The translations under genes were made by a program, and so were the position numbers. Below are positions 8,860 to 16,125 of a stretch of 22,897 nt of DNA, piece after piece. The notes under the pieces were generated by a model, which worked only from the letters and a program-made list of their open reading frames with translations, did not search any database and was not told where the DNA came from. Numbering within the stretch: position 1 is the stretch's first letter; each line of letters begins with the position of its first letter. The DNA comes from a virus. The stretch lies in IMG/VR virus record IMGVR_UViG_3300010354_000705, positions 1 to 22,897 of that record; one strand, given 5' to 3'.

Positions 8860-9014
8860 CAGCCCTTGGCCTTGGCGACAGATTCAGCGGGCTCAGCCTT
8901 CGCTGGCTTGACAGCCGGCTTAGCTGCTTCACCAGCAGGCACCATCTCTCCAGATGGCAACATCACAAATTCGCCACTCAGGCCGTGATGCTCAAATTGT
9001 GGCTCCGATGCCAT
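8859..9014 (-). CDS. Small 51-residue Ala/Lys/Pro-rich protein, function unknown
   Basis: This short reading frame fills the space between the tail terminator and tail tube genes. It runs from ATG 9014 to TGA 8861-8859, whose last A is also the first base of the tube start, giving a TGATG junction. The product begins MASEPQFEHHGLSGEFVMLP and then turns into a low-complexity tail of Ala, Lys, Pro and Glu ending in AKAKG. The exact stop-start overlap with the tube gene and the lack of any other gene here argue that it is translated. The layout (short folded head, charged disordered tail) resembles the 71-residue protein at 15908-16123. I do not recognise a family. Confidence 0.6.
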   Translation of the reverse strand: MASEPQFEHHGLSGEFVMLPSGEMVPAGEAAKPAVKPAKAEPAESVAKAKG

Positions 9015-9051
9015 AGTGACTGTTGAGCTTCCGCATCTTCAGGCTATGGAG

Positions 9052-9507
9052 TCACGGCAGTTCGTTAATCGCATCATCTTTGGTGCGATACCGCACTAGG
9101 AACCGATGGCCAATCCATCCGGCAGTGGCATCAGCCGGCTCATACTGCGGCGCCCAGCCGTCAGGCTGCACATCATGCGCTAGACCGCCCATGGTGCGAT
9201 CCGCCATCATTCGGGCGTGAATGTCAACGCCGATCGGATCCGCCAGCTGATCAGGCACGTCACCACGAACATAAATCTCGATCAATACCGGCAGCGCCTG
9301 ATCTAGTTTGCCAAGACTGGCGCCAATTGTGCGTGGCGCGTTGACCGGATTATCCTCGCCAGGGCTCACCGTAATCGCTGGCGCTTCAGACCGTGAATAC
9401 GCCTGCGCCCTGCTACGGTAAATCCTGCTGCCAACCTGAACCGTGCCCGGCAACGTCACCGTAGCAATACGGTTCAAAATCTGCTCTCTGATGCTTGGAT
9501 TTGGCAT
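9052..9507 (-). CDS. Tail terminator protein (gpU-like)
   Basis: This 151-residue protein has the pattern of siphophage tail terminators, which cap the finished tube and form the interface to the head. It begins with a helical REQILNRIATV segment. A central beta region (LPVLIEIYVRGD) precedes a helix containing HARMMADRTMGGLAHDV. The end, HRFLVRYRTKDD, is the conserved closing strand of the family. Its position upstream of the tube gene is that of lambda gpU. It starts 6 nt after the preceding stop. The upstream bases give only a weak GATAAG-like ribosome site, similar to that before the tape measure gene. A 37-nt gap separates it from the 51-residue gene. Confidence 0.75.
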   Translation of the reverse strand: MPNPSIREQILNRIATVTLPGTVQVGSRIYRSRAQAYSRSEAPAITVSPGEDNPVNAPRTIGASLGKLDQALPVLIEIYVRGDVPDQLADPIGVDIHARMMADRTMGGLAHDVQPDGWAPQYEPADATAGWIGHRFLVRYRTKDDAINELP

Positions 9508-9513
9508 CGCTTA

Positions 9514-10074
9514 TCACTCACCAGCAGGTGCCAATGCTGCAATGAAATCCATTGGCAGATTGTACTGAATAGCAAATACAGCCATCTCTTCAATTATCGA
9601 AGTAGAGATAACACCCGCTGCCAAAACACGCTGCCATAATTGCAGGAATATCCTTGTATCTCCCTTGCTAGCCTCCGACAACCCAATACTCAGGCCATTA
9701 GCCACGCCTGCAGGAAGCATGTCTAGAAATGAGCTAATACTAGAGCTAGAAATCAGTTCTACGGCAAACGCTAGCCAGTCAGGCTGCGGAGCATGAAGCG
9801 CGTCAAATTCTGCCAACTCCTCTGCTGTAGCCTCTCGCATATCCCATACTTGCGTCCATACACCATCAATCAGCTGCGGTTCAAGTTCAACAGCCCTCAT
9901 CTCACGAGTATCCTCAGGCTTTAGCGATTCAGCCAAAATGTAAACCCCAAACGGCTCTAGATCCTCTGCTGTAAGATTGAAAGGAAAACTTACATTAGGA
10001 TGTGCCGCTAGTAAATCCGATCTTGTGAACGGATACTGCACAATCATTTCGTTCTCAGCAAGGATGTAGGCCAT
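9514..10074 (-). CDS. Two-part accessory protein after the beta-propeller (tail fibre chaperone-like)
   Basis: This 186-residue product has two parts. Residues 1-95 (IVQYPFTRSDLLAAHPNVSF, then DLEPFGVYIL, DGVWTQVWDMREATAEE) follow a pattern seen in small phage proteins encoded next to tail fibres, some annotated as tail assembly chaperones. Residues 97-186 are helical and hydrophobic without charge clusters, with a Ser run (ISSSSISS at 108-115), and could be a small helical bundle; I do not recognise it. The ATG overlaps the beta-propeller stop by one base (TAATG), so the two proteins are translationally coupled and may act together, for example as fibre component and folding partner. This is inference from context; no catalytic motif is visible. 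Confidence 0.55.
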   Translation of the reverse strand: MAYILAENEMIVQYPFTRSDLLAAHPNVSFPFNLTAEDLEPFGVYILAESLKPEDTREMRAVELEPQLIDGVWTQVWDMREATAEELAEFDALHAPQPDWLAFAVELISSSSISSFLDMLPAGVANGLSIGLSEASKGDTRIFLQLWQRVLAAGVISTSIIEEMAVFAIQYNLPMDFIAALAPAGE

Positions 10075-11126
10075 TAGATCAATGCGGAAATCTTGTAGGC
10101 AACAATGAATGGACTAGCCTGCGAACAGACCACCATCGCATTGCCAGACGGTGAAAAAGCGATACCACGTCCGCTAATCACAGCGCCTGATGGCAGCGTA
10201 ATGGGATTGGCTAGTTGATCACCAATCCCATTCCCTAGCCACCGATAAACCCTCAGCGGGATACTACTACTGTTGGCACCAATCGCAAGCAAGTTGCCTA
10301 GTGGTGAGAATGCAATAGAATTAACACCGTTAATCAGCGACGATACACTAGGCGACGGCAAAAAAGAACCAAATCCCGAATTAGACCATGCCGCAATCCT
10401 CAATATCTCTCCTCCAGGTCCACCCCACGCAATAGCATTCCCGCTAGGCGTAAAATCTACAGTTGTTGTCCCGCCAGCACCGGAAGCAAACGGAGTCCCA
10501 AGTACACCAGCAGAAAATGGGTACACATTGATGCCTAAATTTACACCAACAACAGCAACAAAGTTACCATCAGGACTGAAGGTAGTAGTTCTAGTATCTG
10601 AAGTGGTTGAGCTAAAATACGTAGGCGTACCAAATGCAGATCCAGTCCATGGCACTATGCTTATAGGTTTTAACGTTGGAAGGTCAACACCCGTAACAGC
10701 AATATGATTGCCGGATGGCGACACCTTAAGCCCTCGGACATTAGCCAGACCACTTAAAGCAACCGTCTGCCGAGAGCCAAATCCTGTGCTAGATGACCAG
10801 CTATAAGCAAATAACGATGAGTTGCCGCCAACAAATTGAGTCCCTACAATATGCGAACCGTTAGGCGTAAAGTCTATCTGACCTGGGGCCGCACTCGGCA
10901 AAACAGCTGGATTAGCATATCTTGCACCAAAGCCATTGGCAAATGACCACTGATATGCACTGATAAACGGAGAATTGGCGTGTGAAAATACAATCGCATC
11001 ACCAGCAGGAGAAAACGTGATGCTCGTTGGCACACCGCCAGGCAATGGGCTAGGTGGCGCGTAGTTTTCGCCAAAAATCAACCCGTTACCAATCGCTCCA
11101 AATAATGTCTTATGACGATTGATCAC
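10074..11126 (-). CDS. Seven-repeat beta-propeller tail protein (putative receptor-binding)
   Basis: The chosen GTG start at 11126 gives 350 residues. It lies 2 nt after the fibre stop and 8 nt after an AAGGGGAG ribosome site. A longer TTG start at 11177 would overlap the fibre by 50 nt and has no better support. The protein has seven WD40-like repeats, each opening with [FV][ST]PxGN/D: F38, F86, V135, F183, F225, F273 and F324, spaced 42-51 residues apart. Most repeats continue to an aromatic-rich strand and a GFG-type turn. The N-terminal GNGLIFGENYAPPSPLP matches the strand missing from the last repeat, as in velcro ring closure. There is no signal peptide. Next to the long fibre it is probably a distal tail or adhesin component. 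The fold is a confident inference; the ligand is unknown. Confidence 0.8.
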   Translation of the reverse strand: MINRHKTLFGAIGNGLIFGENYAPPSPLPGGVPTSITFSPAGDAIVFSHANSPFISAYQWSFANGFGARYANPAVLPSAAPGQIDFTPNGSHIVGTQFVGGNSSLFAYSWSSSTGFGSRQTVALSGLANVRGLKVSPSGNHIAVTGVDLPTLKPISIVPWTGSAFGTPTYFSSTTSDTRTTTFSPDGNFVAVVGVNLGINVYPFSAGVLGTPFASGAGGTTTVDFTPSGNAIAWGGPGGEILRIAAWSNSGFGSFLPSPSVSSLINGVNSIAFSPLGNLLAIGANSSSIPLRVYRWLGNGIGDQLANPITLPSGAVISGRGIAFSPSGNAMVVCSQASPFIVAYKISALI

Positions 11127-11127
11127 G

Positions 11128-14100
11128 TTACGATCTCCCCTTAGCCGGTATAATCTCGATTGTGTTGCCGCCACCAATCACGCTAATCACTACAGTCTCA
11201 ACCTGTCCAGCTGTTGGCACAAGTGCTGTATTGTCATCCCATTTCACTGTATAACCTGTGTTTCCGCTAAACCACGTAATCACGCCGCTGGTATATGCAA
11301 ATCTAAATGTAGCCTCCCATTCGTAGCCAACCGGGATTGTATTCAGATTAGACAGGTTGATTGTCGTTGCACCGTTAATTGCAGCAGCGGTTACAAACCC
11401 ATTCCCTGTCTGCACATCTAACGTGTAAACACCGCTAACCGCTGTGACAGTTGGTCTAAACTGGCATGTTCCACCATTAGCCACAATCTCCCAACCGGTA
11501 ACAGGTGCGACACCAACGCCTAAACTCGCAAGCTGCACAGCCTCGACGTCAGGCATCAGAGATGCCGGCAGCACCCCAGAGTTATTTAGTCGCGCCAGGC
11601 CGTTCGGTGCATTAACAACCAGATCCAGACGCCTTGAACGGGTCCAAAATCCTTGACTATTGACTGTGCTAGTGTCAACTACTGACAACGGCAGTCCAGC
11701 CGTAACAGTGACATCCGTCAGGAATCGATTGTCACTATAACTCTTAACCGCAAACTGTGTAGGTACAGTATTACCATCGGCTGCGCCCGTAGACGCAATC
11801 AATGACGTATTATTGCTTACCTCTCTAAGCTGCTCACCAACTGTTGAAATGCCACCATTGCGGCTAAACGGACCAATAAAATTCAGTCCAGACAGATTAA
11901 ACTGATCCGTATTGATAGTTACGCTGCCTGTCGTCCCATCAACGCTAAATTGCGTGCCAACCTTAAAATCTCCCTTCTCGTTGGTATTGCTACTGTAAAC
12001 CCTGCCGTTGTTTGTCTCTACAATCGCATTCGCTTCTACCGGTACCCCGCCATTCCAAGGCAGCGCATCATAATTAGTGCCGCTCCCCACAAACTCAAAG
12101 GTGTGGCTAGGAGCGCTAACCTGCGATCGGTTCCTAAAATCTAATCGCTGGCCTTGAGTGATAGGATCTTTAAGGCCTCCATTCAAACCAGAGAAAAATA
12201 CAACTCGATACCCTGCACGGTTGGCCGCATCATTGGCTACAGGTGTACCATTGCTATCAATCGGCACACTGCTAGTAACAATATATGCGCTTGTAGGGCA
12301 TATAAACCTCAGTCCTTCAACAGTTACGCTCCCATTCCCTGCCGGCAGCTGTACCCTCGTTGTAAGCGTTACAACGCCCGTTTCCTTGTTATAAACCGCA
12401 TTGGCTACACCATAATCAGTACCACCAATGACGGCACTGCCGCCACTAACGTATTCGTGCTCAGGGCCAGCAGGAGCAGAGGTTTCCGTATAAGTGAGCG
12501 TAAAATTTCCGGTCCTTGTGTAAGAAAAACTCTTTGCTTCTGCTAACTCAGTGCTAGCATTCCTGGGGAATATCAGCTGTGGGAACATCAGCTGACCGGC
12601 GTTAGGCCGCGATGACGAATCGCAAATAAAACTTAATCCTGACAGCGTTACGCTATCTCCAACCGTTGGTGCATACCCTGTAGCCGTTAAAACAGTTACA
12701 CCTGTTGTTTTGGTGTAAACAGCACTTAGAATAGGATAGCTAACGCCATTTACAGTTACACTTCCCCCGCCTACATATTCATGGCCTATGCTGCTAGTCG
12801 CTAACGTCACCGTAAATGTGCTGCCGGCAGCGCTACCGCCTCTCGCACTAACCTGAACAGGATTTCCGGCACTCCCTACACTTCCAGCCGTAGGATATTT
12901 AATCTGACGGCCTAAACGATTGGCACTAAACCCGATAACATCAAGCTCAGTAACACCCTGCCGCACAAATTCATAAGTTCCTGTAGCACTACCGCCAATA
13001 TCTAAAGCCGCGCCACCAGCAGATGTGCTAACCTTGAATGCATCAGCTGTCAATCCACTGCTAATGACATAATAAACCGTATTAGCGGCTAAGTTTGTAG
13101 GCAGATCGCCTTCGGTAGCCTTAAACGTAATCTGATCGCCTACGCTCAGTGTGTGCGCAACGCAGCTAAACGTATCTGTAGAAACGTTAATCGTTACACT
13201 ACGCTGCACCCTCGGCGCGCCATAAGCCGCAACACGCGCACTGCCAGTAAACAGAGGGCTGCGGCTGTAGCCATCGGCCATAAGACCGTAAACACCAAAA
13301 TCGGTAGTTCCACCACCACTTAGGTTTACTTGGCCGCCGGTCTCAGTGCGGACGTGATAGGTGCAAAATGTCCCAAAGAACGACACCAGCTGTGCATAGC
13401 CGTCGTTCAACACTAGGCAGCCAGGCCCGCCTAGATTCACCTGCGTATAACTGTCCACCACCATTGAGCGGATTGGGCTATTGGCAGCACACTTGCTACC
13501 ATCAACCCGAATACCACCACCTGTATTACCAGTAGACTGCGAACCCGCTAGACCGCCATCATCCTCAGCCGTAATGCTTGTGCAATTCTGGATATAAGGT
13601 GACTTGAGGATAAAAGCACCCAACCCAATAGCGCCGCGTGCTGTATTATCAGCCAGCTCATCAAAATCTATCGCCCATGATTGCCGAGTCTCATCAGCTT
13701 GATGCCCAGCAAACGATAATCCCCAACACCAGAAACCAGAATCTAACTTGAAAATGTCCTTAAACTCCTGACCCGCTGCAGGCTGGACAATAGTGCTCCG
13801 CAACCCGCTACCAAACACCGTAACATCATATTTCCAACGAATCGGCAGCAGCGCTTCTACATAAGTGCCAGGAGAAACCAGCACCACATCTCCAGGCTGT
13901 GCAGCTAATGCAGCAGCGCCTAACGTACGCAATGGCTCGGCTAGACTCGTTCCATTGTTGCCATCATTCCCGGTAAGCGATACATAGATTTTTCGCGCAT
14001 CACGTATCTGTGTTATCAGCCCCGCAATAGCCGCCGCCGCTGCACCGGCATTCTCCTTGCCATCAAGCGCTTCAATTAGTCCACTAATTGTGCTAATCGC

Positions 14101-14370
14101 TTGCTCGCCAGTATGATTCGCTCGGTTTCTTAAGAATGAATCACTGGCATTTGCTGTCGCATTAGCTGCTATGCCAGCTAGCTTCAGCACCTGCGCAACT
14201 GTCATTGCGCCACGATTACTATTTGTTGCGTCCGGCAGCGTTTGCGCAATCTGTTGCGCGCTACAATCCTTGGTCAGACCAGCGTCAAGATCATCAATCG
14301 CTACCCGCTCGGCTCCACTGAGCGGACCAGCCGCATCAGCCAAACCGGAAATAGTGGTTGTTTCATCCAT
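11128..14370 (-). CDS. Large tail fibre protein with beta-helix-like and repeat domains
   Basis: This 1080-residue protein reads as a mosaic fibre. Residues 1-100 form an attachment region ending in NRANHTGEQA, a motif common near the N-terminus of tail fibres. Residues about 125-385 (KIYVSLTGNDGNNGTS, PGDVVLVSPGTYVEALLPI) resemble the pectate-lyase-like right-handed beta-helix start found in tailspikes. Residues 391-468 form a TVYYVISSGLTADAFKVSTS module. Two tandem repeats, about 515-583 and 617-691, share HEYV-GG and end in GLxFIC. Residues 757-840 (NGRVYSSNTNEKGDFKVGTQ) recall cyanomyovirus structural proteins. The C-terminal 130 residues form a separate beta-rich unit. No catalytic residues can be assigned, so polysaccharide depolymerase activity is possible but not shown. 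The ATG 14370 start lacks a clear ribosome site. Confidence 0.85.
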   Translation of the reverse strand: MDETTTISGLADAAGPLSGAERVAIDDLDAGLTKDCSAQQIAQTLPDATNSNRGAMTVAQVLKLAGIAANATANASDSFLRNRANHTGEQAISTISGLIEALDGKENAGAAAAAIAGLITQIRDARKIYVSLTGNDGNNGTSLAEPLRTLGAAALAAQPGDVVLVSPGTYVEALLPIRWKYDVTVFGSGLRSTIVQPAAGQEFKDIFKLDSGFWCWGLSFAGHQADETRQSWAIDFDELADNTARGAIGLGAFILKSPYIQNCTSITAEDDGGLAGSQSTGNTGGGIRVDGSKCAANSPIRSMVVDSYTQVNLGGPGCLVLNDGYAQLVSFFGTFCTYHVRTETGGQVNLSGGGTTDFGVYGLMADGYSRSPLFTGSARVAAYGAPRVQRSVTINVSTDTFSCVAHTLSVGDQITFKATEGDLPTNLAANTVYYVISSGLTADAFKVSTSAGGAALDIGGSATGTYEFVRQGVTELDVIGFSANRLGRQIKYPTAGSVGSAGNPVQVSARGGSAAGSTFTVTLATSSIGHEYVGGGSVTVNGVSYPILSAVYTKTTGVTVLTATGYAPTVGDSVTLSGLSFICDSSSRPNAGQLMFPQLIFPRNASTELAEAKSFSYTRTGNFTLTYTETSAPAGPEHEYVSGGSAVIGGTDYGVANAVYNKETGVVTLTTRVQLPAGNGSVTVEGLRFICPTSAYIVTSSVPIDSNGTPVANDAANRAGYRVVFFSGLNGGLKDPITQGQRLDFRNRSQVSAPSHTFEFVGSGTNYDALPWNGGVPVEANAIVETNNGRVYSSNTNEKGDFKVGTQFSVDGTTGSVTINTDQFNLSGLNFIGPFSRNGGISTVGEQLREVSNNTSLIASTGAADGNTVPTQFAVKSYSDNRFLTDVTVTAGLPLSVVDTSTVNSQGFWTRSRRLDLVVNAPNGLARLNNSGVLPASLMPDVEAVQLASLGVGVAPVTGWEIVANGGTCQFRPTVTAVSGVYTLDVQTGNGFVTAAAINGATTINLSNLNTIPVGYEWEATFRFAYTSGVITWFSGNTGYTVKWDDNTALVPTAGQVETVVISVIGGGNTIEIIPAKGRS
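11135..11142 (-). promoter_or_regulatory. Ribosome binding site of the beta-propeller gene
   Basis: AAGGGGAG on the minus strand lies 8 nt before GTG 11126, inside the last codons of the fibre gene. It is one of the strongest Shine-Dalgarno sequences in the window and decides the start in favour of GTG 11126 over TTG 11177. Confidence 0.8.
12298..12522 (-). repeat. Fibre internal repeat, second copy
   Basis: This encodes fibre residues about 617-691. Shared landmarks with the copy at 12622-12828 are HEYVSGGS against HEYVGGGS, AVYNKETGVVTLT against AVYTKTTGVTVLT, and the closing GLRFIC against GLSFIC. DNA identity between the copies is clearly lower than protein similarity, so the duplication is old or was acquired in parts. 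Confidence 0.75.
12622..12828 (-). repeat. Fibre internal repeat, first copy
   Basis: This encodes fibre residues about 515-583, the first of two tandem beta domains, from SAAGSTFTVTLA-type strands to GLSFIC. I recall the same kind of module from T4-like cyanophage structural proteins, but no search was possible here. Confidence 0.75.
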
Positions 14371-14420
14371 ACCGGCAGTGTATGGATGGCAGCCCGATTA
14401 ACAGGCCTGACCCTTGCCAG

Positions 14421-15182
14421 TTACTTCGCCCTCATCACCTCCAGATCGTCAAAGTCCACCACGTACTGATGCTGGGGGTTGTTGGATTTGTAGATCCCGA
14501 ATTTGATCCGCCAGCTCTCTGAGTTGCGAGGCGACTGGCACCGCGCTTTATCGCTGCCATAGGGCCCTCGATACTGCCCGACCTGCTTCCCGTCGAGCTT
14601 GACCACCAAAGAGCCGCTGGAGTCCCTTGCCGGCTGCAGAGCCAGCTCTACGCGATGCCACCGGCCGGGTATAAGCTTCTGCTGGGCAATAACAGGTGTC
14701 TTGCTGTTCTCTGAGCGCACGATCCAATCCACCTCATGGCTTGTTCCTTGGACAACGCGCATCCCAGCGATCGGGCTCAGCGGAGAACACTGCCAGATCT
14801 GCAGGGGATAGAACATCTGGCCTTTGGCGTGGACCGGCGCCCGCTGGGGAATCCTGATGCGGTAGCTGATGGTGTAGGACTGCCCGAACCGCAGCATCGG
14901 GGTGTAGGCCAGTTCAGTGCGATCGTTGCCGCCACCCTTCGATTGTTTGGTGGTGAACCGGATGTATGGGTCGCCGTTGTGTTTCAGGATCTGAGGGGCA
15001 AAGCCTCCATGCTCACACTTTCCGGCTAAACGTTCACGGTTTTCGACATAGTTCGCGCCGGCACCGATCTTCGCTGAACAATACTCGGAATTGATTAACC
15101 GGCCGTCGCCCGTCATCTGCACCACCGGTGCAGCCATGGCCGGCGTTGCAGCAAGGATCGCGGCTAGAATCAGAGGCCTCAT
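14421..15182 (-). CDS. Secreted polysaccharide-lyase-like jelly-roll protein
   Basis: This 253-residue protein begins with a Sec signal peptide (MRPLILAAILAATPAMA, likely cleaved near residue 17-18). That is unusual inside a phage structural operon. The mature part has the landmarks of the heparin-lyase-I-like/PL7/PL20 jelly-roll group (Polysacc_lyase): GGNDRTEL at 84-91 with Arg88, YPLQIWQCSP at 125-134, and KFGIYKSN at 227-234 leading to VDFDDLEV at 242-249. These enzymes cleave uronic-acid-containing glycans by beta-elimination. Four Cys at 35, 56, 132 and 215 would allow two disulfides in an exported protein. A strong ribosome site precedes ATG 15182. The gene lies between the head-tail joining and fibre genes with about 50-nt gaps on both sides, as expected for an inserted moron. 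Substrate and activity are unproven. Confidence 0.8.
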   Translation of the reverse strand: MRPLILAAILAATPAMAAPVVQMTGDGRLINSEYCSAKIGAGANYVENRERLAGKCEHGGFAPQILKHNGDPYIRFTTKQSKGGGNDRTELAYTPMLRFGQSYTISYRIRIPQRAPVHAKGQMFYPLQIWQCSPLSPIAGMRVVQGTSHEVDWIVRSENSKTPVIAQQKLIPGRWHRVELALQPARDSSGSLVVKLDGKQVGQYRGPYGSDKARCQSPRNSESWRIKFGIYKSNNPQHQYVVDFDDLEVMRAK

Positions 15183-15189
15183 GGCTCAA

Positions 15190-15194
15190 CCTCC
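15190..15194 (-). promoter_or_regulatory. Ribosome binding site of the lyase-like gene
   Basis: GGAGG on the minus strand with 7-nt spacing to ATG 15182. This strong, independent site contrasts with the coupled, weakly marked starts of many neighbours and supports the lyase-like gene being a translated unit of its own. Confidence 0.8.
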
Positions 15195-15233
15195 ACCCAT
15201 GCCTCAGATCGCCTCAGTCTATGAAGTCTCCCA

Positions 15234-15515
15234 TTACAACTTCTCCAGCACCATCACACAGAAACGCCCATCAGCCAGCCTCAACGGCTCATGCTGCAGC
15301 TTGTAAGTCTGACCCTCATGCTGCACCTGGTCGCCATACTGCAACCCGCCAAACTGGTCTGTACGTACCGTCAACGCATAGTCAACCGTAACCACCTGAT
15401 CATTCATAATGATCTGGCTGGCACGATCCATAAACCCCAAACCAACAACGGCCCCAGCAGTTACGCTGGAGCCGAAGTCAGCTAGCAGGAAATCATCGGG
15501 GATCTCCTGGATCAT
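15234..15515 (-). CDS. Head-tail joining protein (FII-like)
   Basis: This 93-residue protein contains FGSSVTAGAVVGLGF, then a central VDYALTVRTDQFGGLQYGDQV and a closing strand GRFCVMVLEKL. This is the small beta-barrel pattern of lambda FII-type head-tail joining (phage attachment) proteins, which sit under the portal and accept the tail. The GDQVQHEGQTYKL turn is especially typical. It starts 2 nt after the preceding gene's stop. It is the last conserved head gene before the accessory cassette. Assignment rests on size, position and these turns. Confidence 0.65.
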   Translation of the reverse strand: MIQEIPDDFLLADFGSSVTAGAVVGLGFMDRASQIIMNDQVVTVDYALTVRTDQFGGLQYGDQVQHEGQTYKLQHEPLRLADGRFCVMVLEKL

Positions 15516-15517
15516 CG

Positions 15518-15904
15518 TCAGACCGCGTAACGAGCGCCGCCTACAGCCAAACAGGTAACAGTGGCGGAATAGCTCCCGGTTTCATCCGTGAACGCTAGCC
15601 GTACAAACTTACCCACCTGATCGCGGGGGATCGACAGCTTCTGCAGTGCAGCAGTGCTACCAAGATCGGCAAACGCGCCACTAGGCACATCAGCGGCGTC
15701 GCTTCCGTCCGAAGCGTTGCCAGACTGCACTTTGACCTTGATTCCGGTGTTAGACGCGCTAGCGGCTGCATACAGCAGCAGCAGCAGGTCACCATCAACA
15801 CCACTCACATCCACTGCAGTCGTGTTGCCTACGGCGTCGCGGGTAGCCGGGGCCAAAATGGTAAACGGCTGGAGTTGCTCCAGGCCGCGGGGCTGAATAG
15901 CCAT
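15518..15904 (-). CDS. Probable capsid decoration / head structural protein
   Basis: This 128-residue, beta-rich, Ala/Ser/Gly-rich protein has few aromatics. The pattern DVSGVDGDLLLLLYAAASAS, IKVKVQSGNASDGSDAADV and QKLSIPRDQVGKFVRLAFT is one I recall from small phage head proteins encoded just after the major capsid gene. In lambda-type clusters that role belongs to capsid-stabilising proteins such as gpD, so cementing the shell is a reasonable but unproven function. The five-Leu run is encoded partly by CTG repeats. Translation is supported by GGAGGA 7 nt before ATG 15904, inside the end of the upstream gene. It could instead be a connector component. Confidence 0.55.
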   Translation of the reverse strand: MAIQPRGLEQLQPFTILAPATRDAVGNTTAVDVSGVDGDLLLLLYAAASASNTGIKVKVQSGNASDGSDAADVPSGAFADLGSTAALQKLSIPRDQVGKFVRLAFTDETGSYSATVTCLAVGGARYAV

Positions 15905-15907
15905 TGA

Positions 15908-16123
15908 TCAATCCTCCAGTGTGGGAATACGGTCAGGTGTGGAAGTCTTGGCAGAGCGCCGAGGCTTCGGCTCGCATGCAGCCGCAGGTTCAGGTTCCGG
16001 TGCAATTTCCGCTAGGCCTAGTGCCAATAGTTCGTTGGCGACACCTTGCGGAAGCTCCGCCACCTCACCAATAGCAAGATGGCGGCCGTCTCCCCTGCAG
16101 TTCGCAAGAATCTGCAGTCTCAT
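15908..16123 (-). CDS. Small FI/DUF7210-like head-associated protein
   Basis: This 71-residue product starts 2 nt after the capsid fusion stop. The N-terminal half (MRLQILANCRGDGRHLAIGE, VAELPQGVANELLALGLAEI) matches a small family common in phage head clusters, where a GDVxELP turn is followed by a helix ending in ALGLAE. The C-terminal half is a Pro/Glu/Ala then Lys/Arg-rich tail that looks disordered. The role is not established. The position recalls lambda FI, which helps DNA packaging, but the sequence does not prove that. Confidence 0.65.
   Translation of the reverse strand: MRLQILANCRGDGRHLAIGEVAELPQGVANELLALGLAEIAPEPEPAAACEPKPRRSAKTSTPDRIPTLED
15912..15917 (-). promoter_or_regulatory. 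Ribosome binding site of the decoration-protein gene
   Basis: GGAGGA on the minus strand lies 7 nt before ATG 15904 and within the last codons (LED, stop) of the 71-residue gene. It fits the strong expression needed for a capsid decoration protein. Confidence 0.7.
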
Positions 16124-16125
16124 GA

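Noticed and set aside
10074-11177. TTG start for the beta-propeller gene
   Set aside because: It would overlap the fibre gene by 50 nt, and the extra N-terminal residues add no propeller strand; GTG 11126 has a strong ribosome site.
15774-15788. CAG/CTG trinucleotide run as a regulatory microsatellite
   Set aside because: It encodes the Leu run of a beta-rich head protein and has only four to five units, within normal codon usage.
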